Shown in pieces: positions 25,475 through 33,905 of a DNA stretch of 64,000 nt; position 1 is the stretch's first letter, and the number at the start of each line of letters is the position of its first letter. The position numbers were made by a program, and so were the translations under genes. Origin of the DNA: Blastococcus sp. CT_GayMR16 (GTDB taxonomy: Bacteria; Actinomycetota; Actinomycetes; Mycobacteriales; Geodermatophilaceae); the NCBI RefSeq assembly GCF_004570875.1, contig NZ_SPQK01000009.1, positions 90,981 through 154,980 on the forward strand, given 5' to 3'. The notes beneath the pieces are model-generated. The model ran no database searches. It was not told the DNA's origin and was given only the letters and a program-made list of their open reading frames with translations.

Positions 25475-26287
25475 GTGGCGATACACCCGATCGGCGTACA
25501 CATCGGCCCCGGTCTGACCGAGGACAACCAGCTCGACAACGGCGGCCCGCTGGCCCGCGCGGCGGAGATGGATGCCGACGGGGTGCAGATCTTCCTCACC
25601 GATCCGCAGAGCTATGCCGCGCCGAAGCCGCGGCCGGACGCCGACGACCTGCTGGCCGGCGACGTGATGGTGGTGGTCCATGCCCCGTACATGCTCAACG
25701 TCGCGTCCACCAACAACCGGATCCGCGTTCCGGGCCGCAAGCTGCTCGCCCAGCATGCGAAGGCGGCCGCGGCAGTCGGTGCCCTGGGGTTGGTCGTGCA
25801 CGGCGGCCACGTGGTCGCGGAGGACGACCCGGCGGTCGGCGTCGAGAACTGGCGCAAGACGTTCACCTACCAGGCCAAGGACGGCGGCTTCCCGCTGCCG
25901 CTGCTCATCGAGAACACCGCCGGCGGCGGGAACGCGATGGCCCGGGACATGGACGCGATCGCCCGCCTCTGGGACGCCATCGGCGAGTTCGGCGCGGGCT
26001 TCGTGCTGGACACCTGCCACGCCTGGGCCGCCGGCTGGGACCTCGGCACCGCGGTCGAGGACATCCGCGCGATCACGGGGCGGATCGACCTCGTCCACCT
26101 CAACAACAGCAGGGACGCGGCCGGTTCCAGCCGCGACCGCCACGCCCCGCTGACCGACGGCGAGATCCCCACCGAGGTCCTGGTCGAGGTCGCCCGCGCC
26201 GCGGACTGCCCCGTCGTCCTGGAAACCCCCGGCGACAGCGCAGCGCACGCCGAGGAGATCGCCGTCCTCCGTCAGGCCCTGTCGTGA
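25475..26287 (+). CDS. nfo: Endonuclease IV / deoxyribonuclease IV
   Basis: A 270-residue TIM-barrel AP endonuclease that cuts at abasic sites. Metal-site motifs in order: GVHIGPG, VVHAPYMLNVAS (near 68), GLVVHGGHVV (near 108), LLIENTAGGG (Glu), GAGFVLDTCHAWAAG (Asp and His), LVHLNNSRDAAGSSRDRHAPLTDGEI (His, Asp, His) and VVLETPGD (Glu). The full set of tri-zinc ligands seems present. The length is slightly short of E. coli Nfo (285), as usual in actinobacteria. GTG start at 25475; a TAGGGT -10 lies 8 nt before, suggesting a leaderless mRNA. Divergent from the cupredoxin-like gene and followed by a strong hairpin. Confidence 0.92.
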   Translation: MAIHPIGVHIGPGLTEDNQLDNGGPLARAAEMDADGVQIFLTDPQSYAAPKPRPDADDLLAGDVMVVVHAPYMLNVASTNNRIRVPGRKLLAQHAKAAAAVGALGLVVHGGHVVAEDDPAVGVENWRKTFTYQAKDGGFPLPLLIENTAGGGNAMARDMDAIARLWDAIGEFGAGFVLDTCHAWAAGWDLGTAVEDIRAITGRIDLVHLNNSRDAAGSSRDRHAPLTDGEIPTEVLVEVARAADCPVVLETPGDSAAHAEEIAVLRQALS

Positions 26288-26309
26288 GGCCCGTCGGCTG
26301 AAAACGGGT

Positions 26310-26365
26310 GGTCCTGGCTCACCGTGAGGGGTCCTGGCTCACCGTCGATCGTGAGCCAGGACCCC
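26310..26365. terminator. Terminator hairpin with duplicated left arm
   Basis: GGTCCTGGCTCACCGT occurs twice in tandem (26310-26325, 26330-26345). GTGAGCCAGGACCCC (26351-26365) can pair with either copy. With the second copy it forms a 15-bp perfect stem (26328-26342) and an 8-nt loop. It lies between convergent nfo and the GT87 gene. Confidence 0.8.
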
Positions 26366-26371
26366 TGATGA

Positions 26372-27901
26372 TCAGGTGACCTGATCAACACCGGGCCGGC
26401 GCAGCACGACGCGGTCCGTGGCGCCGTCCAACGGGCCGCCCGCCGGGTCGTCGACGCCGGGCCAGGTGGTGCGGACGACGTCCTCGTCGGGGCGCAGCAC
26501 GTCCCGGACGACCAGGCCCATGAGCACGACGACGGCGAGGTCGCGGATCACCACCCCGAGGAAGAACCACTCGATGCCGACGCCCCGGTTGTCCGCGCCC
26601 AGGTACCAGAGCAGCCGGGGCACCCACAGCAGCGCCTCGGTGGCCTGCCACAGCAGCAGCGACCGCCAGCGCGGCCGGGCGAGCACGGCCAGCGGCAGGA
26701 GCCACAGCGAGTACTGCGGGCTCCACACCTTGTTGAGCAGCAGGAAGCCGGCGACGAGCAGGAAGGCCAGTTGGGCCACCCGCGGCCGGACGGGTGCGGC
26801 CAGCGTCAGCCAGGCCGCCCCGGCGACCAGGAGCAGCAGGGCCACGGCGACGACGGCGTTCAGGACCGTGGGGGACTGGCCGTCGGCGAGCAGGCCGTCG
26901 AACGCCCGCTGATCGGTGGCGTGCAGGACGAGGTTCCAGATGGTGTCCGGGTCGGCGGGCCGGCTGCTGTTGAGCCGGAAGAAGCGGCTCCAGTTCTCCG
27001 GCGCCAGCACCACCAGCGGGGCGTTCACCGCCACCCACGCGACGCCGGCGGCCACCGCCGTCCGCAGCCAGGTCCGGAGCCGGCCGGCGCGCAGGCAGAG
27101 CAGGAAGAGCGCGCCGAGCAGCAGGGCCGGATAGAGCTTGGCGGCGATGCCCAGGCCGAGCAGCACGCCGGCGAGGACCGGTCGCTGTCTCGCCCAGGCC
27201 CAGAGGCCGGCGGTCGCCAGGGCGACGGCGAAGAGGTCCCAGTTGGTGAAGGCGTGCACGAACAGCAGGGGGGACAGACCGATCATGGCCGCGTCCCAGG
27301 GCCGCCGGCCGGAGAGTCCGAGCACCGCCCGCGTCGTCAGCAGGGCGCACAGCGACAGCAGCAGGCAGGTGACCACGTAGTAGCTCTGGACGGCGGGGGC
27401 GTCGGGCAGCACTCCCCAGGCCGACTCCGCGCCGTCGTACACGCGGCCCAGGGCGGCGGCGAGAGCCATGAAGCCGCCGGTGAGCACCGGGTACTCGACG
27501 GGGGAGTCCAGGTACGGGAGCGCGCCGGTGTCGAGGTCGTGCAGGCCGAAGAGCGGGACGGTGTCGGAGTAGCAGAAGTGCGTGTACTGCACCCAGCCTG
27601 CCCAGTTGCCGTCCGAGCAGGGCGCCTGCTTGATCCAGGCGAGCGCCAGCACGAACGTGGTGAACAGCAGGCAGACCCGCAGCGGCGTCCAGAACAGCGC
27701 CCGGCCGATCACCGCGTGCCGGCCCCACGGGCCGCCGATCGCCTCGCTCGCCTGGGCCACGACCGGGTCCGCCCAGGACGGGATCACCCGGTCCGGCGGC
27801 GGCGGGTCGGCCGCGCGGCGGAAGGACCCGCCGGACGCCGGCTCCGGAGACACCGCGGGCCCGTCCGCTGGTGCGGACGGGCCCGGAGGTGCGCTGCTCA
27901 C
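26372..27901 (-). CDS. GT87-family membrane glycosyltransferase (DUF2029)
   Basis: A 509-residue polytopic protein. After a Pro-rich cytoplasmic start there are about ten hydrophobic helices. The GT-C features are an early loop with DSPVEYPVLTGGFM and LSPLLFVHAFTNWDLFAVALAT, as in the DUF2029 polyprenyl-phosphate-mannose-dependent mannosyltransferases. It corresponds by position to mycobacterial Rv0051, between ponA1 and rpsF. The exact acceptor (lipomannan, glycolipid) cannot be read. The GTG at 27901 has a CACACT -10-like element 6 nt before it. Confidence 0.88.
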   Translation of the reverse strand: MSSAPPGPSAPADGPAVSPEPASGGSFRRAADPPPPDRVIPSWADPVVAQASEAIGGPWGRHAVIGRALFWTPLRVCLLFTTFVLALAWIKQAPCSDGNWAGWVQYTHFCYSDTVPLFGLHDLDTGALPYLDSPVEYPVLTGGFMALAAALGRVYDGAESAWGVLPDAPAVQSYYVVTCLLLSLCALLTTRAVLGLSGRRPWDAAMIGLSPLLFVHAFTNWDLFAVALATAGLWAWARQRPVLAGVLLGLGIAAKLYPALLLGALFLLCLRAGRLRTWLRTAVAAGVAWVAVNAPLVVLAPENWSRFFRLNSSRPADPDTIWNLVLHATDQRAFDGLLADGQSPTVLNAVVAVALLLLVAGAAWLTLAAPVRPRVAQLAFLLVAGFLLLNKVWSPQYSLWLLPLAVLARPRWRSLLLWQATEALLWVPRLLWYLGADNRGVGIEWFFLGVVIRDLAVVVLMGLVVRDVLRPDEDVVRTTWPGVDDPAGGPLDGATDRVVLRRPGVDQVT

Positions 27902-27924
27902 GTGCTCAGTGTGCGGGATCGACC

Positions 27925-30333
27925 TCAGTCGGCCGGCTCCCCGTCCGGCGGCCCCTGGCCTCCGGGATTGCCGGGCTGGCCAGGGAGACCGGGCACCCCG
28001 GGCCCGGTGGCGGTCGGCGTACCGGTCGGGGTTCCCGTGGGGGTATCGGTCGGCACGTCCGGAACCGCCGTCGTGGTTGCCGCGGCCGACGAACTGGCCG
28101 GTGCCTCGCTCGTCGGCGGAGCCTCCGTGGTCGGCTCGGGCACGCCCTCGCCGGTGTCACCCTGGATCAGCGCCTTGTCGGGCAGGTTCTCCTCGGGGGT
28201 GCCGGCGAGGACGGCGTTCATGAACCGCTGCCAGATCGCCCCCGGCAGACCGGATCCGTAGATGATCCCCTCGTCGGAGTTGATGATCGGATCGCGGCCC
28301 TGCGTGCCCATCCACACCGCCGTCGAGATCGACGGCGTGTAGCCGACCATCCAGGCGTCGGAGTTGTTGACCCGGTCCAGGCCCTGGGTACCGGTCTTGC
28401 TGGCCACCTCACGCCCGTCGTCCAGCGCCCGGCGGGAGAACTGGGCGACGCCTTCGAGCGCGAAGGTGACGTCGTTCGCGACATCGGCGGGGATCACCTG
28501 CTCGCCCTCGTCGGCCGGCGGGCCGAGCAGCTGGGTGCCCTCGGAGTCGGTCACCTGCGCGACGAAGTACGGGTCCCGGTGGACGCCGCCGTTGGCGAAC
28601 GTCGCGAACCCGACGGCCTGGTCGATCGGGCGCATCTCGTACTCGCCGATGCCGATCGACGAGCCGGTGTTGCCGCTCTCCGGGTTGGCCAGCGTGGTCT
28701 TGCCGACGAAGTTGCTGCCGCCGACCTCCCAGACGTCCGGCAGACCGGTCGCCTTCCGGGCCACCACCGCGACGTTCTCGGGCCCGACCTCGTACGCCAG
28801 TCCGTAGAAGGTGGTGTTCAGCGACCGGGTGATGGCCTCGATCAGGGTGCACGACGGGCAGGAGGCCCCACCGGAGTTCACGACCTCGGCGTCGCGGTCG
28901 GGGAAGGTCTGCGGTGAACTGCCGTCGCGCCGCGCCTGGACGCCGATCCCCCGCTCGAGGGCGGCGGCGAGCACGTACGGCTTCATCGACGAGCCGGGCT
29001 GCCGCAGCGCCTGGGCGAAGTCGAACTCGGTGCCGTTCTGGCCGCCGAAGTAGGCGAGCACGCCACCGGTCTTGGGGTCGACCGACACCAGCGCCTCGCG
29101 CAGGACGGCGTTGTCCTCTTCCGCCATCACCTCGTTCACGCTGGCGACGGCAGCGTCCTGGTAGCCCTTGTTGACCGTCGTGGTGATCCGCAGGCCACCG
29201 GCGTCGATCTGCTGCTCGGTGTAGCCGTGCTCGCGCATCAGCTCGTTCTTGACCTGCGACACGATCAGGCCCTCGGGTCCCTGGGGGAGGCCCAGGGAGG
29301 AACCGGTCTTCGGCTGGACGGGCGGGTAGGTCGAGGCGGCGCGCTCGTCGGAGCTGAGCCACCCCTCCTCGACCATCGCGTCCAGCACCCGGCCCCAGCG
29401 GTCCGTGGCCTCCTCGGGGCTGACCTCGGGGTCGTAGCGGGATGGGCTCCGGATCAGGACGGCGAGCACCGCGCCCTGCTGGGGGGTGAGCTGCGAGGCC
29501 GAGATCCCGAAGTAGGTGTTGGCCGCCGACTCGATGCCGTAGGCGCCGCGCCCGTAGTAGATGGTGTTGAGGTAGTTCTCGAGGATCTGGTCCTTCGAGT
29601 AGTTGTTGTCCAGCTTGATGGCCAGGAACAGCTCCTGGAACTTGCGCGTGAAGGTCTGCTCGGAGTTCTGCAGGATCGCGTTCTTCACGTACTGCTGGGT
29701 GATCGTCGAGCCGCCCTGCGTGGAACCACCGGTCAGGTTGTTCCAGGCCGCGCGGATGATCCCGGTGAACGAGATGCCGGGGTCGGTGCGGAAGTCGCGG
29801 TTCTCCGCGGCCAGCACGGCGTTCTGCGCCGGCTCCGAGATCTGGGCCAGCGGGACGTTGGTGCGGTTCTCGTCACCGAGCCGCGCCATCTCCGTGGTGC
29901 CGTCGGAGTAGTAGACGCGCGTGGTCTGCGCGGTGGTGATCGAGTCCGGGCTCGGCACGTCGGTGCTGGCGTAGACGACGCCGACGAAGACGCCGAGCAG
30001 GACCAGCATCCCGGCGACGATGCCGCCGGCGATCTTCAGCCGGTGGCTGCGGCGCTGCTTCTTCGAGCGGGGTCCCTTGCCCCTGGGCTTGGTCGAGCCG
30101 CCCTTCGCCGGCGGCCGGCCCGATCCCCCGGACCCGGCGCTGCGGGACGTGCCACTGCGCGGCGGGGCGGGACGGCCGGTGCGGGCGGCCGTCGTCCGGG
30201 CCCGGCCGTTGCCGGACGGACGACCGGCGCCGGCACGGCCGCCGCCTCCGGTGGGGCGCGAACGTGTCGGGTCCGGACGGCGGACCGAACCGGCGCGGGG
30301 CGCGACGGGTGAGGTCTCGTCGTGGGATGGCAC
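27925..30333 (-). CDS. Class A penicillin-binding protein, PonA1-like
   Basis: An 802-residue bifunctional peptidoglycan synthase. Residues 1-99 form a cytoplasmic Arg/Gly/Pro/Ser-rich tail, and a membrane helix spans 100-121. The GT51 transglycosylase domain has catalytic Glu in AAENRDFRTDPG (Glu177), GGSTITQQYVKN and YLNTIYYGRGAYGIE. The transpeptidase domain has SSMK in RQPGSSMKPYVLA (near 447), SLN in ITRSLNTTFYGL and KTG in ASKTGTQG. A Pro/Thr/Ser-rich extracellular tail closes the protein. Syntenic with Rv0050 (ponA1), between DUF5318 and the GT87 gene. GTG start with AGAGAGGGG upstream. The gap to the GT87 gene is only 23 bp, so cotranscription is likely. Confidence 0.95.
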   Translation of the reverse strand: MPSHDETSPVAPRAGSVRRPDPTRSRPTGGGGRAGAGRPSGNGRARTTAARTGRPAPPRSGTSRSAGSGGSGRPPAKGGSTKPRGKGPRSKKQRRSHRLKIAGGIVAGMLVLLGVFVGVVYASTDVPSPDSITTAQTTRVYYSDGTTEMARLGDENRTNVPLAQISEPAQNAVLAAENRDFRTDPGISFTGIIRAAWNNLTGGSTQGGSTITQQYVKNAILQNSEQTFTRKFQELFLAIKLDNNYSKDQILENYLNTIYYGRGAYGIESAANTYFGISASQLTPQQGAVLAVLIRSPSRYDPEVSPEEATDRWGRVLDAMVEEGWLSSDERAASTYPPVQPKTGSSLGLPQGPEGLIVSQVKNELMREHGYTEQQIDAGGLRITTTVNKGYQDAAVASVNEVMAEEDNAVLREALVSVDPKTGGVLAYFGGQNGTEFDFAQALRQPGSSMKPYVLAAALERGIGVQARRDGSSPQTFPDRDAEVVNSGGASCPSCTLIEAITRSLNTTFYGLAYEVGPENVAVVARKATGLPDVWEVGGSNFVGKTTLANPESGNTGSSIGIGEYEMRPIDQAVGFATFANGGVHRDPYFVAQVTDSEGTQLLGPPADEGEQVIPADVANDVTFALEGVAQFSRRALDDGREVASKTGTQGLDRVNNSDAWMVGYTPSISTAVWMGTQGRDPIINSDEGIIYGSGLPGAIWQRFMNAVLAGTPEENLPDKALIQGDTGEGVPEPTTEAPPTSEAPASSSAAATTTAVPDVPTDTPTGTPTGTPTATGPGVPGLPGQPGNPGGQGPPDGEPAD

Positions 30334-30485
30334 GAGGGAACCCCTCTCTGACTTCTCGGTTCGGCGACGGGGGCAGGCCCCTGTCGCAGCGTGGCGTCTT
30401 CAGCTGTGGGAGCGGGGGAGGACCCGCGGCGCGGCGGCGCAGACACTCCGCCGGTTCCGTGGCGGGCCCTGCACTCGCCGAGCGC

Positions 30486-30899
30486 CTACTCCGTGGCGAC
30501 CTGGCGCCGGTTCCGCCGGGGCTGGCGCCCCGGTACGGGCTCGGTACCCAGGACGTACGAGGCGTCCAGGTGGTTCCAGCCGCAGCTGCGGCACACCTCC
30601 ACCTCGTAGACCCTGAACTCCTCCTGCATGGCGTCCATCCGGGCGAGCTCGGCCGCGGTCTTGGCCTGTCCGGACGTCGGTCCGAGATGGTCGCCGTACA
30701 CGTAGTTCACCCTGGTCAGGCGTTCCTTGCGGCACACCGGGCAGGCGACGTCCGTCGCCTCACCGTGGTACTTGGCCGCCCGGGAGAGGTAGGGACTGGC
30801 GTCGCAGACCTCGAACAATCCGGTGCGGCCCGCGTACACGCCGGCGAGGACGGCTCGCCGCTGCAGCGAGTAGTCCACGACGGAACGACGTCCGGGCAC
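30486..30899 (-). CDS. DUF5318 protein (Rv0049-like)
   Basis: A 137-residue cytoplasmic protein with two CxxC pairs, VACPVCRKE and VEVCRSCGWN, which probably bind one zinc. The family core VDYSLQRRAVLAGVYAGRTGLFEVCDASPYLSRAAKYHG and CGWNHLDASYVLG are clear. Syntenic with mycobacterial Rv0049, next to ponA1. I chose GTG 30899; a GTG 18 bp downstream is an alternative. No Shine-Dalgarno visible. A link to cell-wall synthesis is by position only. Confidence 0.85.
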   Translation of the reverse strand: MPGRRSVVDYSLQRRAVLAGVYAGRTGLFEVCDASPYLSRAAKYHGEATDVACPVCRKERLTRVNYVYGDHLGPTSGQAKTAAELARMDAMQEEFRVYEVEVCRSCGWNHLDASYVLGTEPVPGRQPRRNRRQVATE

Positions 30900-31038
30900 G
30901 GCGTCAATGTACGCAAAGGGAAGGGCTCTTTCGGCGACAAGCGGGCCCGGAGGGTCCAGCGCTGTCGTCGACGGACACGCTCCGAGCAGCGGGGGAACGA
31001 CTCCTGGCCGCGGTGCGATCCGGAGGATTGCGATGTCA

Positions 31039-31061
31039 CGATGTATCGTCTCGATACATCG
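31039..31061. promoter_or_regulatory. PadR operator candidate (perfect 10-3-10 palindrome)
   Basis: Arm CGATGTATCG, a 3-bp spacer (TCT), then its exact reverse complement. It contains ATGT and ACAT ends like known PadR operators. It lies 24 bp upstream of the padR start, and half-site-like ATGTCACGATGT extends it upstream. Confidence 0.7.
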
Positions 31062-31085
31062 GGAACACCGGCTGAGGGAGGCGCG

Positions 31086-31760
31086 ATGCTCGAGTTCGCC
31101 ATTCTCGGCCTGCTGCACCAGTCGCCGATGCACGGCTACGAGCTGCGCAAGCAGCTCTCGCAGGTCCTCGGCGGGCTGCGCAGCATCTCCTACGGGTCGC
31201 TCTATCCCGCCCTCAAGCGGATGCGGGCAGCCGGGCTGATCTCCACCGATGAGCCCGATCCGCACGCTCTGCTGCCGGCCGACGCGCCACCGCTCACCGG
31301 GCGGCGCGGCAAGGTCGTCTACACGATCACCGCCGAGGGCAAGGAGCGGTTCCACGAGCTGGTCGGCCAGACCGGCCCGGAGGCCTACGGCGACGACGGT
31401 CACTTCGGCGTGCGGCTGGCGTTCTTCCGGCACACCGCCGCCGACGTCCGTCTGCACATCCTCGAGGGCCGTCGCCGCACCGTGGAGCAGCAGCGGGAAG
31501 GTCTCCGGTCCTCCCTGGCGCGCACCCGGGAACGGGTCGACCGCTACACGCTCGAACTGCAGCGCCACGGCCTCGAGTCGGTGGACCGCGAGGTCCGCTG
31601 GCTGTCGGAACTGATCGACAGCGAGCGCCGGGAGGCGTCGGAGCCCGGACAACGCCGGGAGGCGTCGGAGCCCGGACAACGCCGGGAGGCGTCGGAGCCC
31701 GGACAACGCCGGGATGCCGGGGGCGACCCCTCGCCCCCGGCGTCGGAACCCACCACCTGA
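31086..31760 (+). CDS. PadR-family transcriptional regulator
   Basis: A 224-residue repressor-type protein. The N-terminal winged helix shows LEFAILGLLHQSPMHGYELRKQL and SISYGSLYPALKRMRAAGLI, plus a wing RRGKVVYTITAEGKERF. The C-terminal domain is an alpha-helical dimerisation coil with TLELQRHGLESVDREVRWLSELIDSE. The tail consists of three tandem REASEPGQR repeats, likely disordered. It precedes ino1 and is syntenic with Rv0047c in M. tuberculosis. A strong palindrome at 31039 suggests self-repression; control of ino1 is a hypothesis. ATG 31086 after GAGGGAGGCGCG. Confidence 0.92.
   Translation: MLEFAILGLLHQSPMHGYELRKQLSQVLGGLRSISYGSLYPALKRMRAAGLISTDEPDPHALLPADAPPLTGRRGKVVYTITAEGKERFHELVGQTGPEAYGDDGHFGVRLAFFRHTAADVRLHILEGRRRTVEQQREGLRSSLARTRERVDRYTLELQRHGLESVDREVRWLSELIDSERREASEPGQRREASEPGQRREASEPGQRRDAGGDPSPPASEPTT
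31626..31706 (+). repeat. 27-bp tandem repeat, three copies, in the padR tail
   Basis: Three identical 27-bp units in frame, each encoding nine residues that read REASEPGQR in register, with an 8-bp start of a fourth. The identity of all copies suggests recent expansion by slippage. Confidence 0.85.
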
Positions 31761-31856
31761 GCAGTGCGACGGGGTCACCGGCCCCGCCCGCAGTCAGCAC
31801 CGGACCGCTCGCGGTTCGCGAACACGGGACCACGCGGTCCAGGAAGAAGGAGAGTC

Positions 31857-32936
31857 ATGGGATCAGTCAAGGTCGCCATCATCGGCGTCGGGAACTGCGC
31901 CGCCTCGCTCGTACAGGGCGTGCACTACTACCGGGACGCCGACGAGACCGCCTCGGTCCCCGGCCTGATGCACGTGCGCTTCGGCGACTACCACGTGTCC
32001 GACATCGAGTTCGTCGCCGCGTTCGACGTCGATGCCAAGAAGGTCGGCCGCGACCTCTCCGAGGCGATCGTCGCCAGCGAGAACAACACGATCAAGATCT
32101 GCGACGTGCCGCCGCTCGGCGTCACCGTCCAGCGGGGCACCACCCTCGACGGGCTCGGCAAGTACTACCGCGAGATGGTCGAGGAGTCCGACGACCAGCC
32201 GGTCGACATGGTCGCCGCCCTGCGCGAGTCCGGCGCCGACGTCCTGGTCTGCTACCTGCCGGTCGGCTCTCAGCAGGCCGCGGAGTTCTACGCCCAGGCC
32301 GCGATCGACGCCGGTGTGGCGTTCGTCAACGCCCTGCCGGTGTTCATCGCCGGCACCAAGGCGTGGGCGGACAAGTTCACCGCCGCGGGCGTGCCGATCG
32401 TCGGTGACGACATCAAGAGCCAGGTCGGCGCCACGATCACCCACCGCGTCCTCGCCAAGCTCTTCGAGGACCGCGGCGTGCAGCTCGACCGCACGATGCA
32501 GCTCAACGTCGGCGGCAACATGGACTTCAAGAACATGCTCGAGCGCGAGCGCCTGGAGTCGAAGAAGATCTCCAAGACGCAGTCGGTCACCAGCCAGATC
32601 GACCGCGACATGGGCCAGGGCAACGTGCACATCGGCCCGTCGGACCACGTGCCGTGGCTCTCGGACCGCAAGTGGGCCTACGTCCGCCTCGAGGGCCGTG
32701 CGTTCGGCGACGTCCCCTTGAGCCTCGAGTACAAGCTCGAGGTCTGGGACTCCCCCAACTCGGCCGGCATCATCATCGACGCCGTCCGCGCCGCGAAGAT
32801 CGCCAAGGACCGCGGGATCGGAGGCCCGATCCTGTCGGCGTCCTCGTACTTCATGAAGAGCCCGCCGGTGCAGCACCGCGACAGCGAGGCCCACGACCTC
32901 GTCGAGGCGTTCATCCGCGGCGACATCGAGCGCTGA
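31857..32936 (+). CDS. ino1: Inositol-3-phosphate synthase
   Basis: A 359-residue NAD-dependent cyclase making L-myo-inositol-1-phosphate from glucose-6-phosphate, feeding phosphatidylinositol and mycothiol. The NAD loop is [16 protein letters not shown]. Core segments are [56 protein letters not shown] and a C-terminal [24 protein letters not shown]. The length matches the actinobacterial short form (Rv0046c). The ATG follows AAGAAGGAGAGTC. Downstream of padR on the same strand with its own 96-bp leader; a strong hairpin ends the transcript. Confidence 0.97.
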   Translation: MGSVKVAIIGVGNCAASLVQGVHYYRDADETASVPGLMHVRFGDYHVSDIEFVAAFDVDAKKVGRDLSEAIVASENNTIKICDVPPLGVTVQRGTTLDGLGKYYREMVEESDDQPVDMVAALRESGADVLVCYLPVGSQQAAEFYAQAAIDAGVAFVNALPVFIAGTKAWADKFTAAGVPIVGDDIKSQVGATITHRVLAKLFEDRGVQLDRTMQLNVGGNMDFKNMLERERLESKKISKTQSVTSQIDRDMGQGNVHIGPSDHVPWLSDRKWAYVRLEGRAFGDVPLSLEYKLEVWDSPNSAGIIIDAVRAAKIAKDRGIGGPILSASSYFMKSPPVQHRDSEAHDLVEAFIRGDIER

Positions 32937-32951
32937 TCCAGGACCGCGACG

Positions 32952-32982
32952 GAGCCCGCATTCCCGATGGGAGTGCGGGCTC
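32952..32982 (+). terminator. Terminator after ino1
   Basis: A 14-bp stem with one wobble pair (arms 32952-32965 and 32969-32982, GAGCCCGCA outermost) and a 3-nt loop, 15 bp past the ino1 stop. Confidence 0.85.
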
Positions 32983-33018
32983 TGTCGCGTCCTGCCGGGG
33001 GTGGGGCCCGGTCGTGCA

Positions 33019-33024
33019 TACGCT
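33019..33024 (+). promoter_or_regulatory. -10 element of the lipoprotein gene, leaderless arrangement
   Basis: TACGCT, then 6 nt, then the ATG at 33031. No Shine-Dalgarno. Supports this start, which also gives a complete lipoprotein signal. Confidence 0.55.
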
Positions 33025-33030
33025 CCCCGG

Positions 33031-33798
33031 ATGCGGCCCCGAGCTCTCCTCCCGGCGGTAGGGCTGGCGATCGCGCTCGTGGCCGGGTGTTCGAGCGGCG
33101 GCGACGCCGAGCGCTCGCCCGGGGACCCGGTCACCCAGCAGGACGCCGACGCGCTCGCCGGCCTCCTGCACCGGAACTTCACCCGCGGCGGCGCCGACTT
33201 CGTGGTCACGGCGCCGTACGGGGACGACACCGTGCTGACGCTGACCGGTGAGGTCGACTTCCGGCACGACACCGGCCGGGCGCAGGCCGTCACGAGCTTC
33301 GGTGACGGACGCCCGGACGACGCCCGCGCGCTGTTCTTCACGGCGGAGGACATCTGGGTCGGCGATCTCCCCGGGCTGCCCCAGGCCCTCGCGGCGGCGG
33401 GCGCTCCCGGCGCCGGCTATCTGCACCGCCCGCTGACAGCGGGGGACGAGGGTGCCGTGCCACCGCTCGTCGACGTCCTGGTCGAGGTGCTGCTGAACCT
33501 CTCTGCCCGCACCGCCGACGAGCCGCGGTCCTTCGTGGACGCCGGCTACACGTGGGAGGGGCAGCGCTCCATCGACAGCCGGCTGACCTCGCTGTTCGCG
33601 CTGAAGGGGGGCCGCACGGTGGCCGTCGCGGCCTCCGACGACCTCCTGACCCAGTTCGTCACGCCCGTCGCGGGCGGGGAGGTCGACGTCACCGTGACGC
33701 TGTCGGACCACGGGTCACGAACGCTGCCCGGTCCGCCGGAGGCGGAGACTGCCGAGGCCGCCGACCACCCGGAGATCGCAGCCACGTTCGGGATCTAG
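33031..33798 (+). CDS. LprG/LppX-type lipoprotein
   Basis: A 255-residue secreted lipoprotein. Signal peptide RALLPAVGLAIALVAGC with the lipobox VAGC; Cys20 is the predicted lipidated residue. The mature part resembles the LppX_LprAFG fold: beta strands with VVTAPYGDDTVLTLTGEVDFRHDTGRAQA and ALFFTAEDIWVGDLPG. Members bind lipids or glycolipids and help move them across the envelope. The match is by pattern and is not close. The start at 33031 is supported by the lipobox and by a TACGCT element 6 nt before the ATG. Confidence 0.72.
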   Translation: MRPRALLPAVGLAIALVAGCSSGGDAERSPGDPVTQQDADALAGLLHRNFTRGGADFVVTAPYGDDTVLTLTGEVDFRHDTGRAQAVTSFGDGRPDDARALFFTAEDIWVGDLPGLPQALAAAGAPGAGYLHRPLTAGDEGAVPPLVDVLVEVLLNLSARTADEPRSFVDAGYTWEGQRSIDSRLTSLFALKGGRTVAVAASDDLLTQFVTPVAGGEVDVTVTLSDHGSRTLPGPPEAETAEAADHPEIAATFGI

Positions 33799-33830
33799 CG
33801 GGGCGGGGGCACTCACCGCCGGAAGACAGC

Positions 33831-33867
33831 GGGAGAGGGCGGCCTCTTCCCCAGACCGCCCTCTCCC
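33831..33867. terminator. Bidirectional terminator hairpin
   Basis: A 12-bp perfect stem (GGGAGAGGGCGG at 33831-33842, complement 33856-33867) with a 13-nt loop, between convergent lipoprotein and yqgE genes. Confidence 0.85.
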
Positions 33868-33905
33868 GGGTCCTTCCTACCAGATCCGCAGCGATCCGGG
33901 CACCC

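Noticed and set aside
31039..31061. The padR palindrome as a transcription terminator
   Set aside because: It precedes a gene start, is relatively AT-rich in the arms, and has no upstream convergent gene; an operator fits better.
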